Shown: positions 26,073-36,340, counted from the first letter of the stretch. The stretch: DNA of 64,000 nucleotides from a bacterium (GCA_028719205.1 JAQUKH010000004.1:12436-76435); one strand, 5' to 3'. Notes: generated from the sequence alone by a model not told the origin. Made by a program: numbers and translations.

Positions 26073-27320
26073 TCAATATGTGACTAACTCTTTCCATGAA
26101 TGAGTAGTCAACTGGTCTATTCCTACACCCGGAATCACTAAATTCATCAGGGTTGTGTCAAAAGCAATGTTGTAGGCCGCGCCTCCTCCATTAAATACCG
26201 CGCCTTTGGCAAATAATGATCCATTTCCGATCCCTGAATTACCGTTTAATGTAAAATTGCCGTTCGTAAAAAGAACCCCGTCTGTCGATTCAGATTTTCC
26301 GCTGAGAGTAATATTTCCGGTCGCCGCGACGGTAAAAGGATTACCTACGCCGTCGGGACAATCCACACCGGGATTGGAATTAGTAGCCGGATTCCCGTCA
26401 GGATCCGCGTCATCCCTTGCATGTGTAAGTGTCGCACCGCTAAGAGAAAAATTGCCATTGACTACTAGTGTCCCATTTATATAAACATCACTGCTTATAT
26501 TAAGATCTCCATTGTAATAGACCAATCCTGCCGGATTTGAAGCATCATGAGCATTTAAATAAGCCATCAGGGAGCTATAATTATCAAAAATCGCGCCGGT
26601 GCTATACAAATATTCTGGAGGAGTAGTACCTGGTTTTACCCCGCCATTTGCCGCTACAGATTCATACAGGTCAAAATTAAAGGAAATAGGCGGTAATTTA
26701 GCGGCACCCGAGGTTATGGCACCGTTAACAGTCCCGGAGGTAGAAGCATTTCCATGAGCTGTTACAGCTCCGGTAAGATTAGCAGAAGCTCCATTCTGAT
26801 TTAGGTCTCCATTCGCGTATAAGTCTCCGGTTACTGTAATTCCTCCATGTAAAGTAAGGTCACCATCAGAAAATACGGCATGTTTGAAATGGATATCGGG
26901 ATCTTCCACCGTTGTCTTTTTTAAAACAAGTTCTATACGGCGGCTCCTGTCATCATGCGTTCCCTGAGAATCAATAGTGATAAATTTATTCGAACTGATC
27001 GTATTTCTTACCCTTACTGAATAAACCCCGGAATCAAAAGGAATATTACTAAGTACTGTGGAAAAATCCCCTGAAGGGTTTGTTGTCCCATAATTCTCAT
27101 TTTGAGAAAGTTTAAAGGTTGCTTCGTGAATACCGGCATTAGCGGAATAAAACGCCTTTTCTGTTTTATCTTCAATTACCGACAATTGTGTCTCGTTCTG
27201 CGCCATATACAAAAACACAGTAACAAAAATCGCGATAACGGCAAGAAAAAGCATTGCTATAACAAGGGCAATACCTTTCTGGTTTTTATTATATTTTTTT
27301 GCGGAAATAACGGATTTCAT
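26073..27320 (-). CDS. PilX-like pilus assembly protein with repetitive beta domain
   Basis: About 415 residues. The N terminus NQKGIALVIAMLFLAVIAIF, with YSANAGIHEA further on, is the PilX_N type of pilus assembly protein, with one hydrophobic helix that packs in a pilus or pseudopilus. The rest is glycine/asparagine-rich with short repeated strands of the form 'GDLxLxGGxTVTGD' and 'GNFTLNGNSGIGNG', resembling a bactofilin-like or parallel beta-helix array. The second ATG (27320) is preferred because GGAGG lies 7 bases before it, while the first ATG is almost touching the site. It is the last gene of a three-gene pseudopilin cluster. Confidence 0.82.
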   Translation of the reverse strand: MKSVISAKKYNKNQKGIALVIAMLFLAVIAIFVTVFLYMAQNETQLSVIEDKTEKAFYSANAGIHEATFKLSQNENYGTTNPSGDFSTVLSNIPFDSGVYSVRVRNTISSNKFITIDSQGTHDDRSRRIELVLKKTTVEDPDIHFKHAVFSDGDLTLHGGITVTGDLYANGDLNQNGASANLTGAVTAHGNASTSGTVNGAITSGAAKLPPISFNFDLYESVAANGGVKPGTTPPEYLYSTGAIFDNYSSLMAYLNAHDASNPAGLVYYNGDLNISSDVYINGTLVVNGNFSLSGATLTHARDDADPDGNPATNSNPGVDCPDGVGNPFTVAATGNITLSGKSESTDGVLFTNGNFTLNGNSGIGNGSLFAKGAVFNGGGAAYNIAFDTTLMNLVIPGVGIDQLTTHSWKELVTY

Positions 27321-27336
27321 GATCATGCCTCCGCAT

Positions 27337-27360
27337 GGGCGAACGCCGTTCGCCCCTACA
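27337..27360. repeat. palindromic repeat, GGGCGAAC family
   Basis: Arms GGGCGAAC and GTTCGCCC with a 3-base loop, followed by CCTACA. It fills the gap between two pseudopilin genes. It shares its core and CCCCTACA edge with repeats at 41573 and 42403. Confidence 0.75.
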
Positions 27361-27362
27361 TT

Positions 27363-27998
27363 TTAAAATAATTTAAGATTTCTCAATTGCACACTCGTTT
27401 CAACAATAGTATTTTTAGGCCCGTCAAAATCAATAACACCGTCACTATTATAATCATACCTGTCAGTATCAACCTCAACAATTATATTTATCAGAGTAAC
27501 TTTACCCCTTTCTGTCTGTGTATCAATAGCCGTAGAACTTCCGCCTAAAACCGCAATTTCAGACGCGCTGATAACTCCATCTCCATTAGTATCCAGGGCA
27601 TAATCGTTCCCAAAATAATCAAAGGTTAGCGACTTTATATATCTAGCCTTGATTTCATCTTTGACAAAAACACCAGACGCGTCTTTCACCTCACGGTGTA
27701 ATTTCTGATTTTCCACTGGTCCATCTAAATAATAAGAAATATAGTTCCCTCCTGTATCCCGAACCGTTAAACTGTCAAACCCAGCCGAAAAAGCTGTTGC
27801 CTGCCGGATCTCTCTCGCCAGAACCTCTATCGCGATCCTGGCATTTTGGCTTTCAAGAACCTGTTTTCTTCCTGATTGAAACGCTTTATTGGCCTGAATA
27901 AAAACGGTATAAATACCTACGATAATTATCGCAAAGATAAACATCGCGATCATCATTTCAATAAGTGTAAAACCTTTTTGTTCCATTTTACTGCCCAT
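27363..27998 (-). CDS. PilW-like type IV pseudopilin
   Basis: 211 residues. The class III signal and pilin helix read EQKGFTLIEMMIAMFIFAII, with cleavage expected after the Gly and the Glu at mature position 5. The C-terminal domain carries Asp-rich loops (DYALDTNGDGVISASEIA and RYDYNSDGVIDFDGPKN) that look like EF-hand-style calcium sites. It would be a minor pilin/pseudopilin in the cell envelope. The start may be 27998 or the ATG four codons later. Confidence 0.86.
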   Translation of the reverse strand: MGSKMEQKGFTLIEMMIAMFIFAIIIVGIYTVFIQANKAFQSGRKQVLESQNARIAIEVLAREIRQATAFSAGFDSLTVRDTGGNYISYYLDGPVENQKLHREVKDASGVFVKDEIKARYIKSLTFDYFGNDYALDTNGDGVISASEIAVLGGSSTAIDTQTERGKVTLINIIVEVDTDRYDYNSDGVIDFDGPKNTIVETSVQLRNLKLF

Positions 27999-28019
27999 TG
28001 CTGTTTATCCCTTCCTGAA

Positions 28020-30404
28020 TTACGGGCTAAATGTTATAAAAACACCCGAATTTTGTGATGAATTATCATAACCAACCGTCACATTCTTGCCGCTTTTTCC
28101 CGTAGTGGCTTTAAAAACTATTCTGGCTATTAACCTGTCATTTATAGCGCTTGAGCTGATATTTTCCGTCCAGGTGTAAGCATGATACGTCCCCCAAAAA
28201 TCTTTAATATTTTCATTATCAACAGATGTATCCCTGAATAATATACCTGAAGAATAATAATAGAGCCTGACATAAAAACTGCCTTGAATTTGATTATGAT
28301 TACTGGTAGCCCACACAGTAAAAGTCCAATTACCTGAAGGATTTACAAATGTAGTATCCGACACCCAATTTCCAAAAATAAAATCCCCTCCGGCTCCCAC
28401 AACCTGAGTAATTTCCTGAACAGAAGCTTTATCCGGACCGGAAGTCGTAAGACTTTTATAACTGCTATTTACAGGCGAAGTCTCCATATGAAAATAAAAT
28501 TGGGTTGTTGGAGATCCAATTGTAGTAAATGTCCACGACTGCTGGGCGGCCATCGAATTTCCGGCTAGATCCTTAACCCCTGTTGTTACAACAGCCGTAT
28601 AGGTTGTCTGATAACTCAGACTGCTTGTCGGTGTAAGCGTAAAAGTATAGTTTGCCGGATTGTATGTAATAGTTGCAGGAACAACTGTAATACCCCCCTT
28701 AAGAAGGCTGATATTGCCTGAACTAACAACCGTAGATTCTATCATAGGCTCACTGAATACTCCGCTTACAGTTGTATCCAATGGCATGCCGGTCGAGCCG
28801 TTGACCGGTTTAAGATTTGATAAAGTCGGCGGTGTAGTATCTGAACCGACTACTGTTATCTGGTAAAAATTACCGCTTAACGCGTTCGCGGGGGAGGTAA
28901 CTAAATTATTAGCTGAATCCCATGCGGCAAAGTAATAAATTACATCATAACCGTTGTCACCACTCCAGTCTCTTACAACATCTGACGGTATTACAGCTTG
29001 CCAGTTACCGTTATTATTATTCCCTGAAACCAGTGTCATTTTGGCTGTAGTGCTATAAGTGCTGTCTACATCCTGATAACCAATGTAAGGCCCAACCGTA
29101 GAAGAATTTACACCCATAAAATCAGTTATCGCGGCAGTTAAAGTTACAGAGGTGGATTCTATGGCTGATAAAACCGGTACAGTAGTTATAACCGGCGGAA
29201 CAGTATCCTTAACACCAAAGTAGTAATGAGGGCTTGTCCCCGAATTACCCGCTCCGTCCCGCGCCTCAAAATAATATTCGATATCATTCGTCAAACTAAG
29301 CGGGTCTCTATCCAAAACATAGCTTGCGGGAACAGTTCCTGACCACGTGCCATTCATTACGCTCCCGCTGACCATTGTCAGTGACGTAGAACTATAACTG
29401 CTGGTACCGGATTGATACCAAAGCAGAGGGCCAACCACGCTTAAACTATCCGCCATTACTACCTGTATCATCGCGGCATTACCCGCTTCAACAGGTGTGC
29501 TTGTAACAACAACCGGCGGAGGAATTACCTGCGGAGGTGTTGTGTCAATAACAAAAGAACCTGTTCCCGAACCCGGATTACCGGTATCGTCAACCCCTGA
29601 TACATTTATCAGCGCGGTCCCATCAGGAGTCGGGCCGTCTGTGGGATCGGTCGAATTACCCTGTGAAATAGTAACAGGAGAAGCATTTTGATATGTAAAA
29701 TTATTAATTGACTCATTATAATCAGCGGCCTCCACCAGAATAACTGTTATCGCGGAACCCTGATATGCCGTCCCGTATGCCGGTATAAAACTTAATATAG
29801 GAACACCCCCTAATTTCTCGCTCGCGCTGACATTTATTGTAACCGTTCCCACGCCCGCAATACTAGGTGTCACCGTACAAATAAAAGACGGGCCTATGTT
29901 ATCACTACCGGCAAGTAATCTTGGCCCCACAAAAGTTTGTAAAACCTGGCTCTGCGCGGCCCCTCTCTGGTCACTCCAATTTAAACTAATGATCATTTTT
30001 TTATAATCTGTAGTATCTCCAAATGTGTCATAAGCACCCAATCCGTCTGTCGAATCGTCTATCGATTGAACTTCAACCGCCCAGCTGACATCAACATTTC
30101 CAATGTGAGTAGTCCCGGTAAGATCACTTTCTGTTGGATCTTTAATTTTATTTAGATTTAAGTCTTTATATCCAGGATTGCCGGCACCGATATAATAAAA
30201 ATTCATATCTTCGATCTCTTCCAGTTTCTGCCGGGCAAAATTAAGTACACCCATTTTATTTTCCGCTTTTTTAGTACCGAGAAATCCATAATTCAGGAGG
30301 GAAATTAAAGTGATCATTCCAATGGCAAGTATTAACATAGCCACCATGATCTCAACAAGCGTAAAACCTTCACATGTTTTTATTTTATTCATTTTTACCA
30401 CCAT
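28020..30404 (-). CDS. giant PilV-like pseudopilin with Ig-like adhesin domains
   Basis: 794 residues (790 if the second ATG, with GGTGGT upstream, is used). The N terminus CEGFTLVEIMVAMLILAIG is a type IV pilin signal with Glu5. Most pilins have about 150 residues; here about 700 residues of Thr/Ser-rich beta domains follow, including repeats with PPxI/TVPVLS-type edges and a clear Big_5 (SbsA-like Ig) segment: NLKPVNGSTGMPLDTTVSGV, then FSEPM. The C-terminal ~120 residues look like a carbohydrate-binding-like sandwich. Such a pilin would sit at a fibre tip and display adhesive modules. It leads the minus-strand pseudopilin cluster. Confidence 0.86.
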   Translation of the reverse strand: MVVKMNKIKTCEGFTLVEIMVAMLILAIGMITLISLLNYGFLGTKKAENKMGVLNFARQKLEEIEDMNFYYIGAGNPGYKDLNLNKIKDPTESDLTGTTHIGNVDVSWAVEVQSIDDSTDGLGAYDTFGDTTDYKKMIISLNWSDQRGAAQSQVLQTFVGPRLLAGSDNIGPSFICTVTPSIAGVGTVTINVSASEKLGGVPILSFIPAYGTAYQGSAITVILVEAADYNESINNFTYQNASPVTISQGNSTDPTDGPTPDGTALINVSGVDDTGNPGSGTGSFVIDTTPPQVIPPPVVVTSTPVEAGNAAMIQVVMADSLSVVGPLLWYQSGTSSYSSTSLTMVSGSVMNGTWSGTVPASYVLDRDPLSLTNDIEYYFEARDGAGNSGTSPHYYFGVKDTVPPVITTVPVLSAIESTSVTLTAAITDFMGVNSSTVGPYIGYQDVDSTYSTTAKMTLVSGNNNNGNWQAVIPSDVVRDWSGDNGYDVIYYFAAWDSANNLVTSPANALSGNFYQITVVGSDTTPPTLSNLKPVNGSTGMPLDTTVSGVFSEPMIESTVVSSGNISLLKGGITVVPATITYNPANYTFTLTPTSSLSYQTTYTAVVTTGVKDLAGNSMAAQQSWTFTTIGSPTTQFYFHMETSPVNSSYKSLTTSGPDKASVQEITQVVGAGGDFIFGNWVSDTTFVNPSGNWTFTVWATSNHNQIQGSFYVRLYYYSSGILFRDTSVDNENIKDFWGTYHAYTWTENISSSAINDRLIARIVFKATTGKSGKNVTVGYDNSSQNSGVFITFSP

Positions 30405-30635
30405 TTAATAATTATTATCCCCTTAACTCAAGTTTATCCGTCTTTACTATATACCAAAAAATATCAGCCGTCAAAATCTGCTTTCTACAGTATCGGCATT
30501 TCATTTTTAATAATAAAGTATTTAATAAATAAGCCGATTCTAAGGGGATGAATGCCACTATGCTAATTAATAATTACGATTTTAAGTTAAACACATCTAA
30601 ATTTTTGGTATATCTTAGAATAAGAGGGATTATTA

Positions 30636-33600
30636 GTGAAAAATAGAAACTCTCCCCCTGCAGAGAAAAATGGATTTAGTTTAATAGAGCTCCTTCTTGC
30701 AATGTCAGTATTAATTACATTGCTTTTAGGTTTGGAAACCATCTATATTAACACGATGCGAATGACACAAAAAAATAAGATAAAAAACCAAGCCCAGGTT
30801 CTCGCGCGAAAAACAATGGAAGAATATAAATATATCGATTTTGAAAAACTAAAATCTATTGATGGGAGCATAGATGACGGCAAGATCGACCCTATACCGG
30901 GAACTGATTTTAACCGGCAAATCAGTGTGGATTTTGTTGACCAGGACTGGGCGGATAAGGATAATGACGGCGATCGAACTGAACTCATTCAAACCGACAA
31001 TGAAACTAATATTATGAAACTCCATGTGGTAATATCAGATATAAAATCACCTAAAAGAATAGATGATGTTACCCTGGAAAGTATTATTTCCAGCGGCGGG
31101 CATACTAATTTACCGCAGTTTAAAATTACAGCTAATCCTGAAATTACCCATGAAGGTAATGTAACCATAACGGTCCTTGCCTCAGAGGCTCTGGATCCCG
31201 CGGCCGCTTCAGGACAACCTATAAACGTAACCGTGCTTTTTCCTGACGGAACAAATAGCGGGAATATTTACGTGTCAGGGGGATTCGCTCCGACCGGAAC
31301 ACCTAATGAGTGGAGAGGAATCTTTACTGTCGTGGATGACGGTAATCCGGCCCATAATCCCGGAGATACGATTGAAGGCGATGCCACAATAACCGTAATG
31401 GGCAGAAATATGCCCGGACAACCGGTTGGATTATGGGGTATAGAAAAAAGCGGGATCCTGATCGATACCTACAATCCCACTTACACTAATCTGATTCCTG
31501 CAACAGGCAGTTCATCAGGTAATAGAAGGCCATTAATTTCCGTAATATTTAAAGATGAAGGAAATCCCAGTTTCGTCGGGCCTAGTGTCCCCAAACCAAG
31601 CCTTCTGGATCCGGATTCTTTAATAATCACAATAAATGGAACCCCGCTGTCAGGCGAAGAATTGGCAAATGTCAGCAAAATCACACAAGCTCAGGATGCC
31701 GGCTTAAATGAATATGAACTAAAAGTAAAGTATACCCCAAGTGCAGATTTAACAGACGGAGATTATATTCTTAATTTAACGATATCCGATATCGCGAAAA
31801 ATACTACCACAGCCTCGACTAATTTTACTATTACGGGGCCTACGGCTCCGGATAATGTAAAACCTGTGATAGCGATGAAAACCCCTGTTAACACAGTTAC
31901 AGGGCAAATATCAACTGACCCGGCTGCGCCTGCAATTCTCACAGAATTACGGCCAACTATCTCCGCTACCGCAGAGGACCATCCCCATGTTTCAGATAGC
32001 TGTACTTGCGCTACTGAAGGCGCTTCGGGAATAGATCCCTCTTCTGTTGTTTTAACATTGGGAGGGAACCCTGTCAGTGCTGTCTATTCCAATGGACAGG
32101 TGTCATTTACCCCGGCTTCCGATCTGAATTTGGATTATGTTTACGAGGTAACTCTGGACTTAAAGGATAATGGCGTGGATTTTACCGACAATACCGGAAT
32201 CGGAGGGCCTGATAACGACAAAGATGATAGCGCTGATAATATTGCTGAAACAACTTATATGGTAGACATTAACGGTAATGGGACAGTTGGTGATGTTTTA
32301 AATGGAGTGTGGGAACATCCCAATTCCGCCAATCAGGCGAAATGGTATTTTAAAATTACAACTCATCCGACAATAACCTCAGTCTACCCTGCAAATGGCA
32401 CAATGAATGTTGGGTTAGATCCTAAATTAACAGTATATTTCAGCAAAGAAATGAATGAACAATCGATAAAGGACAGCCTTTCTGTTATTGGAAGCATAAG
32501 CGGTAATATTACATCGTTGCTTTTATCCCAAAGTACTGTCTGGTCCTCCATAAATAAAAGTATTACTTTTAATAATAATCAGGCTAATATTTTTAATAAC
32601 AACGAACTCTATACCATCACGATATATAATACTGCCATTGATATTGATGGACTTAACCTGGCATCTTCTTATACCTGGGAAATTTCCACGCCGGACACCT
32701 TGCCGCCTGTTTTCTGGCACAATGACCACAACCCGCCCCCGGATGGACAGGTTGTAAGTACCCCTGTGACTATCCGCGTACGGGCAAAAGATAATGTTTT
32801 TCTGCCCCAAAACAGGGTATATCTGTATTATCAAAATAAAATTGCCGGTGGAGTATGGAGCGGCTGGTATAATAACTTAATGACATTCCAAAGCTGGAAC
32901 ATAACAAATAAAGACGGCGAATTCACAACTACCATAGATACCACCTATATAACTATCCCGCCAAGTTACGCGGAAGGAATGCTCCAGTATTATTTTAAGG
33001 CCTTTGATTCTGCCGGAAATGTTTCGTATTTCGATAAAGTAAGCGTTGATGGAAATTTTACATCTTCACCGGTTACTCCTTACAATTTTACTATCGGCCC
33101 CCCTCCTTTCATATTTTTTGATGATTTTGACGGGGGAATCGCGGGCAATTATACAGGCAGCTGGAGCCATTATAAAGTCGGTATGCTCAGCGTAGATGAC
33201 TGGCAGGTCGGCTATCCCCAGGGAAAAGGAGGGACATACCGTGGTAATCCGGATCCTACCAACGCCCATTCAGGAACAAACTGTTATGGAAATGATTTGA
33301 CAGGAAATGGAGACTATGAACCCAATTCTGAAAATTATCTGGTATCCCCGGTTATTAACTGTTCGGGACATACAAACATTTATTTGACATTCTACCGCTG
33401 GCTGAATGTAGATGACAGGGGACAAGATAAAGCTTATATTTCAATAAATAACGGCGGAGGTTATCAAAGAATATTTGCCAACAGCACCGGAAGCGAAACA
33501 CTTGACAGTTCCTGGGTTAAACAAACAATTGATATTTCCTCATGGGCGGATAATAAATCCGCGGTTCAAATAAGATTTGAACAAAAAAGTAACGGAAGCA

Positions 33601-33653
33601 GAAACTATAGCGGATGGAATATTGACGATATAACAATTAAAGAAGGGCCTTAA
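30636..33653 (+). CDS. giant PilV-like pseudopilin with Ig-like and MAM/jelly-roll-like domains
   Basis: 1005 residues, starting at GTG with GAGGG upstream. The pilin helix reads KNGFSLIELLLAMSVLITLL. After it come several extracellular beta domains (VTITVLASEALDPAAASG; NPTYTNLIPATGSSSGNRRP), a Big_5 Ig-like domain (VYPANGTMNVGLDPKLTVYF, then SKEMNEQSI), and at the C terminus (about 830-1005) a domain starting FFDDFDGGIAGN and ending SGWNIDDITI, the hallmark of MAM/immune-inhibitor-A-like jelly rolls. A tip adhesin is the likely role. It is the divergent counterpart of the 28020-30404 gene. Confidence 0.86.
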   Translation: MKNRNSPPAEKNGFSLIELLLAMSVLITLLLGLETIYINTMRMTQKNKIKNQAQVLARKTMEEYKYIDFEKLKSIDGSIDDGKIDPIPGTDFNRQISVDFVDQDWADKDNDGDRTELIQTDNETNIMKLHVVISDIKSPKRIDDVTLESIISSGGHTNLPQFKITANPEITHEGNVTITVLASEALDPAAASGQPINVTVLFPDGTNSGNIYVSGGFAPTGTPNEWRGIFTVVDDGNPAHNPGDTIEGDATITVMGRNMPGQPVGLWGIEKSGILIDTYNPTYTNLIPATGSSSGNRRPLISVIFKDEGNPSFVGPSVPKPSLLDPDSLIITINGTPLSGEELANVSKITQAQDAGLNEYELKVKYTPSADLTDGDYILNLTISDIAKNTTTASTNFTITGPTAPDNVKPVIAMKTPVNTVTGQISTDPAAPAILTELRPTISATAEDHPHVSDSCTCATEGASGIDPSSVVLTLGGNPVSAVYSNGQVSFTPASDLNLDYVYEVTLDLKDNGVDFTDNTGIGGPDNDKDDSADNIAETTYMVDINGNGTVGDVLNGVWEHPNSANQAKWYFKITTHPTITSVYPANGTMNVGLDPKLTVYFSKEMNEQSIKDSLSVIGSISGNITSLLLSQSTVWSSINKSITFNNNQANIFNNNELYTITIYNTAIDIDGLNLASSYTWEISTPDTLPPVFWHNDHNPPPDGQVVSTPVTIRVRAKDNVFLPQNRVYLYYQNKIAGGVWSGWYNNLMTFQSWNITNKDGEFTTTIDTTYITIPPSYAEGMLQYYFKAFDSAGNVSYFDKVSVDGNFTSSPVTPYNFTIGPPPFIFFDDFDGGIAGNYTGSWSHYKVGMLSVDDWQVGYPQGKGGTYRGNPDPTNAHSGTNCYGNDLTGNGDYEPNSENYLVSPVINCSGHTNIYLTFYRWLNVDDRGQDKAYISINNGGGYQRIFANSTGSETLDSSWVKQTIDISSWADNKSAVQIRFEQKSNGSRNYSGWNIDDITIKEGP

Positions 33654-33655
33654 TT

Positions 33656-34564
33656 ATGAAGCCACAAGGCAGGGAAAGAGGAATTTCGCTTACGGAATTA
33701 ATGGTCGCTATTGGCATATTGTCAGTTGTTCTTGCTATGGCGACGGGAATGTTCCAATATTTTTTTAAAATAAAAAGAAAAACAGAAATAAAACAAACCC
33801 TCCAAGGCGAGTTAAAACTGGCAATGGATCTAATGTGTAAGGACCTCAGGGAAATGACCCTTCTGGTTAATAATGAATTTACGCCCTTGACCCGCAATAT
33901 GGGCAGCGGCAGAAATAACGATATTAATATAACAAATACCGGGACAGCAGATGATGATAATGACGGTGACGGTTATTGCAATGAAGATCCTATAGGCGAC
34001 AAGGATAATCCTAATACACCTGATGTTGACGAAAGTAATGACGGAAATCTCGATGATGATAATGACGGCCGGATTGATTGTGATGACATTGACCTTGATG
34101 CCAATGATTCAATAACATTTAATGATTTTAATGTTTTAGACAGGGGGCAGGTTGAAGGATTAGCCGCTGGAGTTCCCTATACATCCAATGTTATTGATGA
34201 TGATAATGACGGCAAATTAAATGAAGATAAGGTTGTTGACGCAACCGATAACGACAATGATGGCTTTGACGGCGAAGATCCGGATCACGGGATCGGTATA
34301 GGTAATAAGATAAGATACCGTATTCTTGACGGGAAATTAATTAAAGAAAATCTATCACGCGGAACCACTAAAGTTCTTCTTGCCAACGATGTAGTAGGCT
34401 TAAGTATTATTTGCCGGGATAACTCGGAAAGAACAGTTAATATTAACGCTAATATCGGAAATGTCCGAAGCATAGAAATAATAATTGCCGTATCCCGTGA
34501 TGGAATTCTTGAATATTTAGATTCAAAAGTTTATCCCAGGATATTATCGCAGGGAGGCGTATGA
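33656..34564 (+). CDS. PilW-like pseudopilin with Asp-rich calcium-type repeats
   Basis: 302 residues. Pilin helix GISLTELMVAIGILSVVLA. Residues about 95-210 are strikingly acidic, with repeats of DDDNDGDG, DDDNDGRIDCDD and DNDNDGFDGEDP resembling thrombospondin type-3 or dockerin calcium loops. A short beta domain with RYRILDGKLIKEN ends the protein. It overlaps the next gene by 4 bases (ATGA). Confidence 0.85.
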   Translation: MKPQGRERGISLTELMVAIGILSVVLAMATGMFQYFFKIKRKTEIKQTLQGELKLAMDLMCKDLREMTLLVNNEFTPLTRNMGSGRNNDINITNTGTADDDNDGDGYCNEDPIGDKDNPNTPDVDESNDGNLDDDNDGRIDCDDIDLDANDSITFNDFNVLDRGQVEGLAAGVPYTSNVIDDDNDGKLNEDKVVDATDNDNDGFDGEDPDHGIGIGNKIRYRILDGKLIKENLSRGTTKVLLANDVVGLSIICRDNSERTVNINANIGNVRSIEIIIAVSRDGILEYLDSKVYPRILSQGGV

Positions 34565-35985
34565 TCATGATAAATAAAAATAAAGAGAACGGGATCGCGT
34601 TGATCATGGTCTTAAGTATCGCCGGGATCCTCACGATCTTTGGATTACTTTTATTGAGAACGGGAAACATTCAATACCAGCAAACCGAACAATCTAAGCA
34701 AAAAGAAAGGGCATTATTTTACGCGGAGGCAGGAATAGAAGAAGCCCGATGGTATATTTTAGAACGCGGGGCCAATTGGCTGAACAGCAAAGCCCCTGCA
34801 GTTGACGGCCAATTTCATCTGGGATTTGATCATGCTATAGACAGCACCCAGGGCCATGTCCGTGTTGAGGTGCAAAATATCAATGATATCGGCGGCCAGG
34901 ATCTTTATACCATAACTTCTGTCGGAACCTATTATCTCGGGAATAAAACTATTCAAAGAAAAATTGTTGCCACCGCGGCGGCCGTACAGCAATCATCAAT
35001 GAGCAATATCTTCCTTTTTATCGGTAATGATGACCAGAATGTGGGAAGTTCCTACAATGTTTATGGGCCAATGCATGTAAATGGAAATATGATTTTTATT
35101 GATAAGCCCGCACGTTTCCATAATAAGGTAACAGTAACAGAAAAATTCCGAAAAGATACCATTACCGGAACAATTTTAACTGCCGGAGCTAATGGAACAG
35201 TAGTTACCGGCGGGTATGGTATTTTTGACGATATCAATCCTGCCAATGGAGTTGTGGACATTCCGCCGCTTGACGGCCAGGCACCGGTAAATCCCATAGC
35301 GAATGATTTTAATCAGTCCCGGTATAAAGCTATTTCCGGCGGTATCCATTCTACGGGCGATTTGACATTGGAATTTTTTCAGGAAGATTCCCCCGGATTA
35401 GGAGGTTTTGTCATTGCGAATGGCGTAAAAACATATCTTAATGAACTTAGCCAGAAAACCATTTATTCCGACACCGATTGTTTTGTTCAGGGCACTCTCC
35501 AGGGACAAATAACAGTAGCCGCGACAAATAATATTTACATTACGGGAAATATACTCTATTCCACTCTTCCACCGTTCTTAAATGAACCTCATATAATGGG
35601 ACTAATGGCTAAAAGTGATATTTTTATACCTAACAATATTAATTCAACACTTGATTTTATAAACGCGCAGGGCCAGGGAACCCCAAGTAATCCTATGACG
35701 GATGGGGTAAAAGGCGATTTGATAATTTCCGCGGCGCTTTATGCGGGTAATCAGGTCTTTTTTCCCTTAGACTGGGGTACTACTCCCAAAAAAGGAACAT
35801 TGGTAATAAACGGTTCAATGGCAAGTAACCTGTGCGTATATTTCAAAATGATAAGCGGGTCTGATTACCGGGGATTTAGAGATAGATTCTATAATTACGA
35901 TAATAATTTCAGCCTCTTTTCTCCACCTAATTTTATTTCGTTTTCCCCGCCCTGTATCTGGAATTGGCATGAAGAAGGAGTATAA
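34561..35985 (+). CDS. PilX-like pilus assembly protein (DUF4900-type)
   Basis: 474 residues. The N-terminal helix NGIALIMVLSIAGILTIFGL, with LFYAEAGIEEARWYI further on, is PilX_N-like. The C-terminal half with HIMGLMAKSDIFIPNNI and AALYAGNQVFFPLDW resembles the DUF4900 domain of envelope proteins. GGGAGG precedes two closely spaced ATGs (34561 and 34567). It corresponds to the 26073-27320 gene of the opposite cluster. Confidence 0.82.
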   Translation: MIMINKNKENGIALIMVLSIAGILTIFGLLLLRTGNIQYQQTEQSKQKERALFYAEAGIEEARWYILERGANWLNSKAPAVDGQFHLGFDHAIDSTQGHVRVEVQNINDIGGQDLYTITSVGTYYLGNKTIQRKIVATAAAVQQSSMSNIFLFIGNDDQNVGSSYNVYGPMHVNGNMIFIDKPARFHNKVTVTEKFRKDTITGTILTAGANGTVVTGGYGIFDDINPANGVVDIPPLDGQAPVNPIANDFNQSRYKAISGGIHSTGDLTLEFFQEDSPGLGGFVIANGVKTYLNELSQKTIYSDTDCFVQGTLQGQITVAATNNIYITGNILYSTLPPFLNEPHIMGLMAKSDIFIPNNINSTLDFINAQGQGTPSNPMTDGVKGDLIISAALYAGNQVFFPLDWGTTPKKGTLVINGSMASNLCVYFKMISGSDYRGFRDRFYNYDNNFSLFSPPNFISFSPPCIWNWHEEGV

Positions 35986-35986
35986 A

Positions 35987-36340
35987 ATGGTAAATAAAAA
36001 AAATCAAAATGAAGAACTCTGGTATTATGCCACTATCACCATAATTATTTTTATTATTATTGGTTTAACAATTAGTATTTTTGAAAAAAAAGAGATAACG
36101 GAAAAATCGTACAATACTGCCGCATTAGAAAAAGTAATAACTCCTCAAAGCAAAGTAGAAAATATAACTGCCCCAGGAACACAACCTAAAGGAAAAGTTA
36201 TTTCTCCTGAGTCACAATATGATATTGAACAATTAAGAAAAAGTTTAAATTTGCCGGAACCGGAAGAAGAAAAAAAAGCCATTAAGCAGCAGCATGAAGA
36301 AATACTGAAAAATAACTCACAGGTTCGATATGTTTTTTAA
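35987..36340 (+). CDS. small single-pass membrane protein of unknown function
   Basis: 117 residues. One N-terminal transmembrane helix (YYATITIIIFIIIGLTISIF) is followed by a charged, probably extended or coiled tail with Pro- and Glu-rich parts. No family recognised. ATG 35987 is chosen: AAGGAG lies 6 bases upstream inside the end of the preceding gene. It closes the plus-strand pseudopilin operon and may be a scaffold for it. Confidence 0.68.
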   Translation: MVNKKNQNEELWYYATITIIIFIIIGLTISIFEKKEITEKSYNTAALEKVITPQSKVENITAPGTQPKGKVISPESQYDIEQLRKSLNLPEPEEEKKAIKQQHEEILKNNSQVRYVF

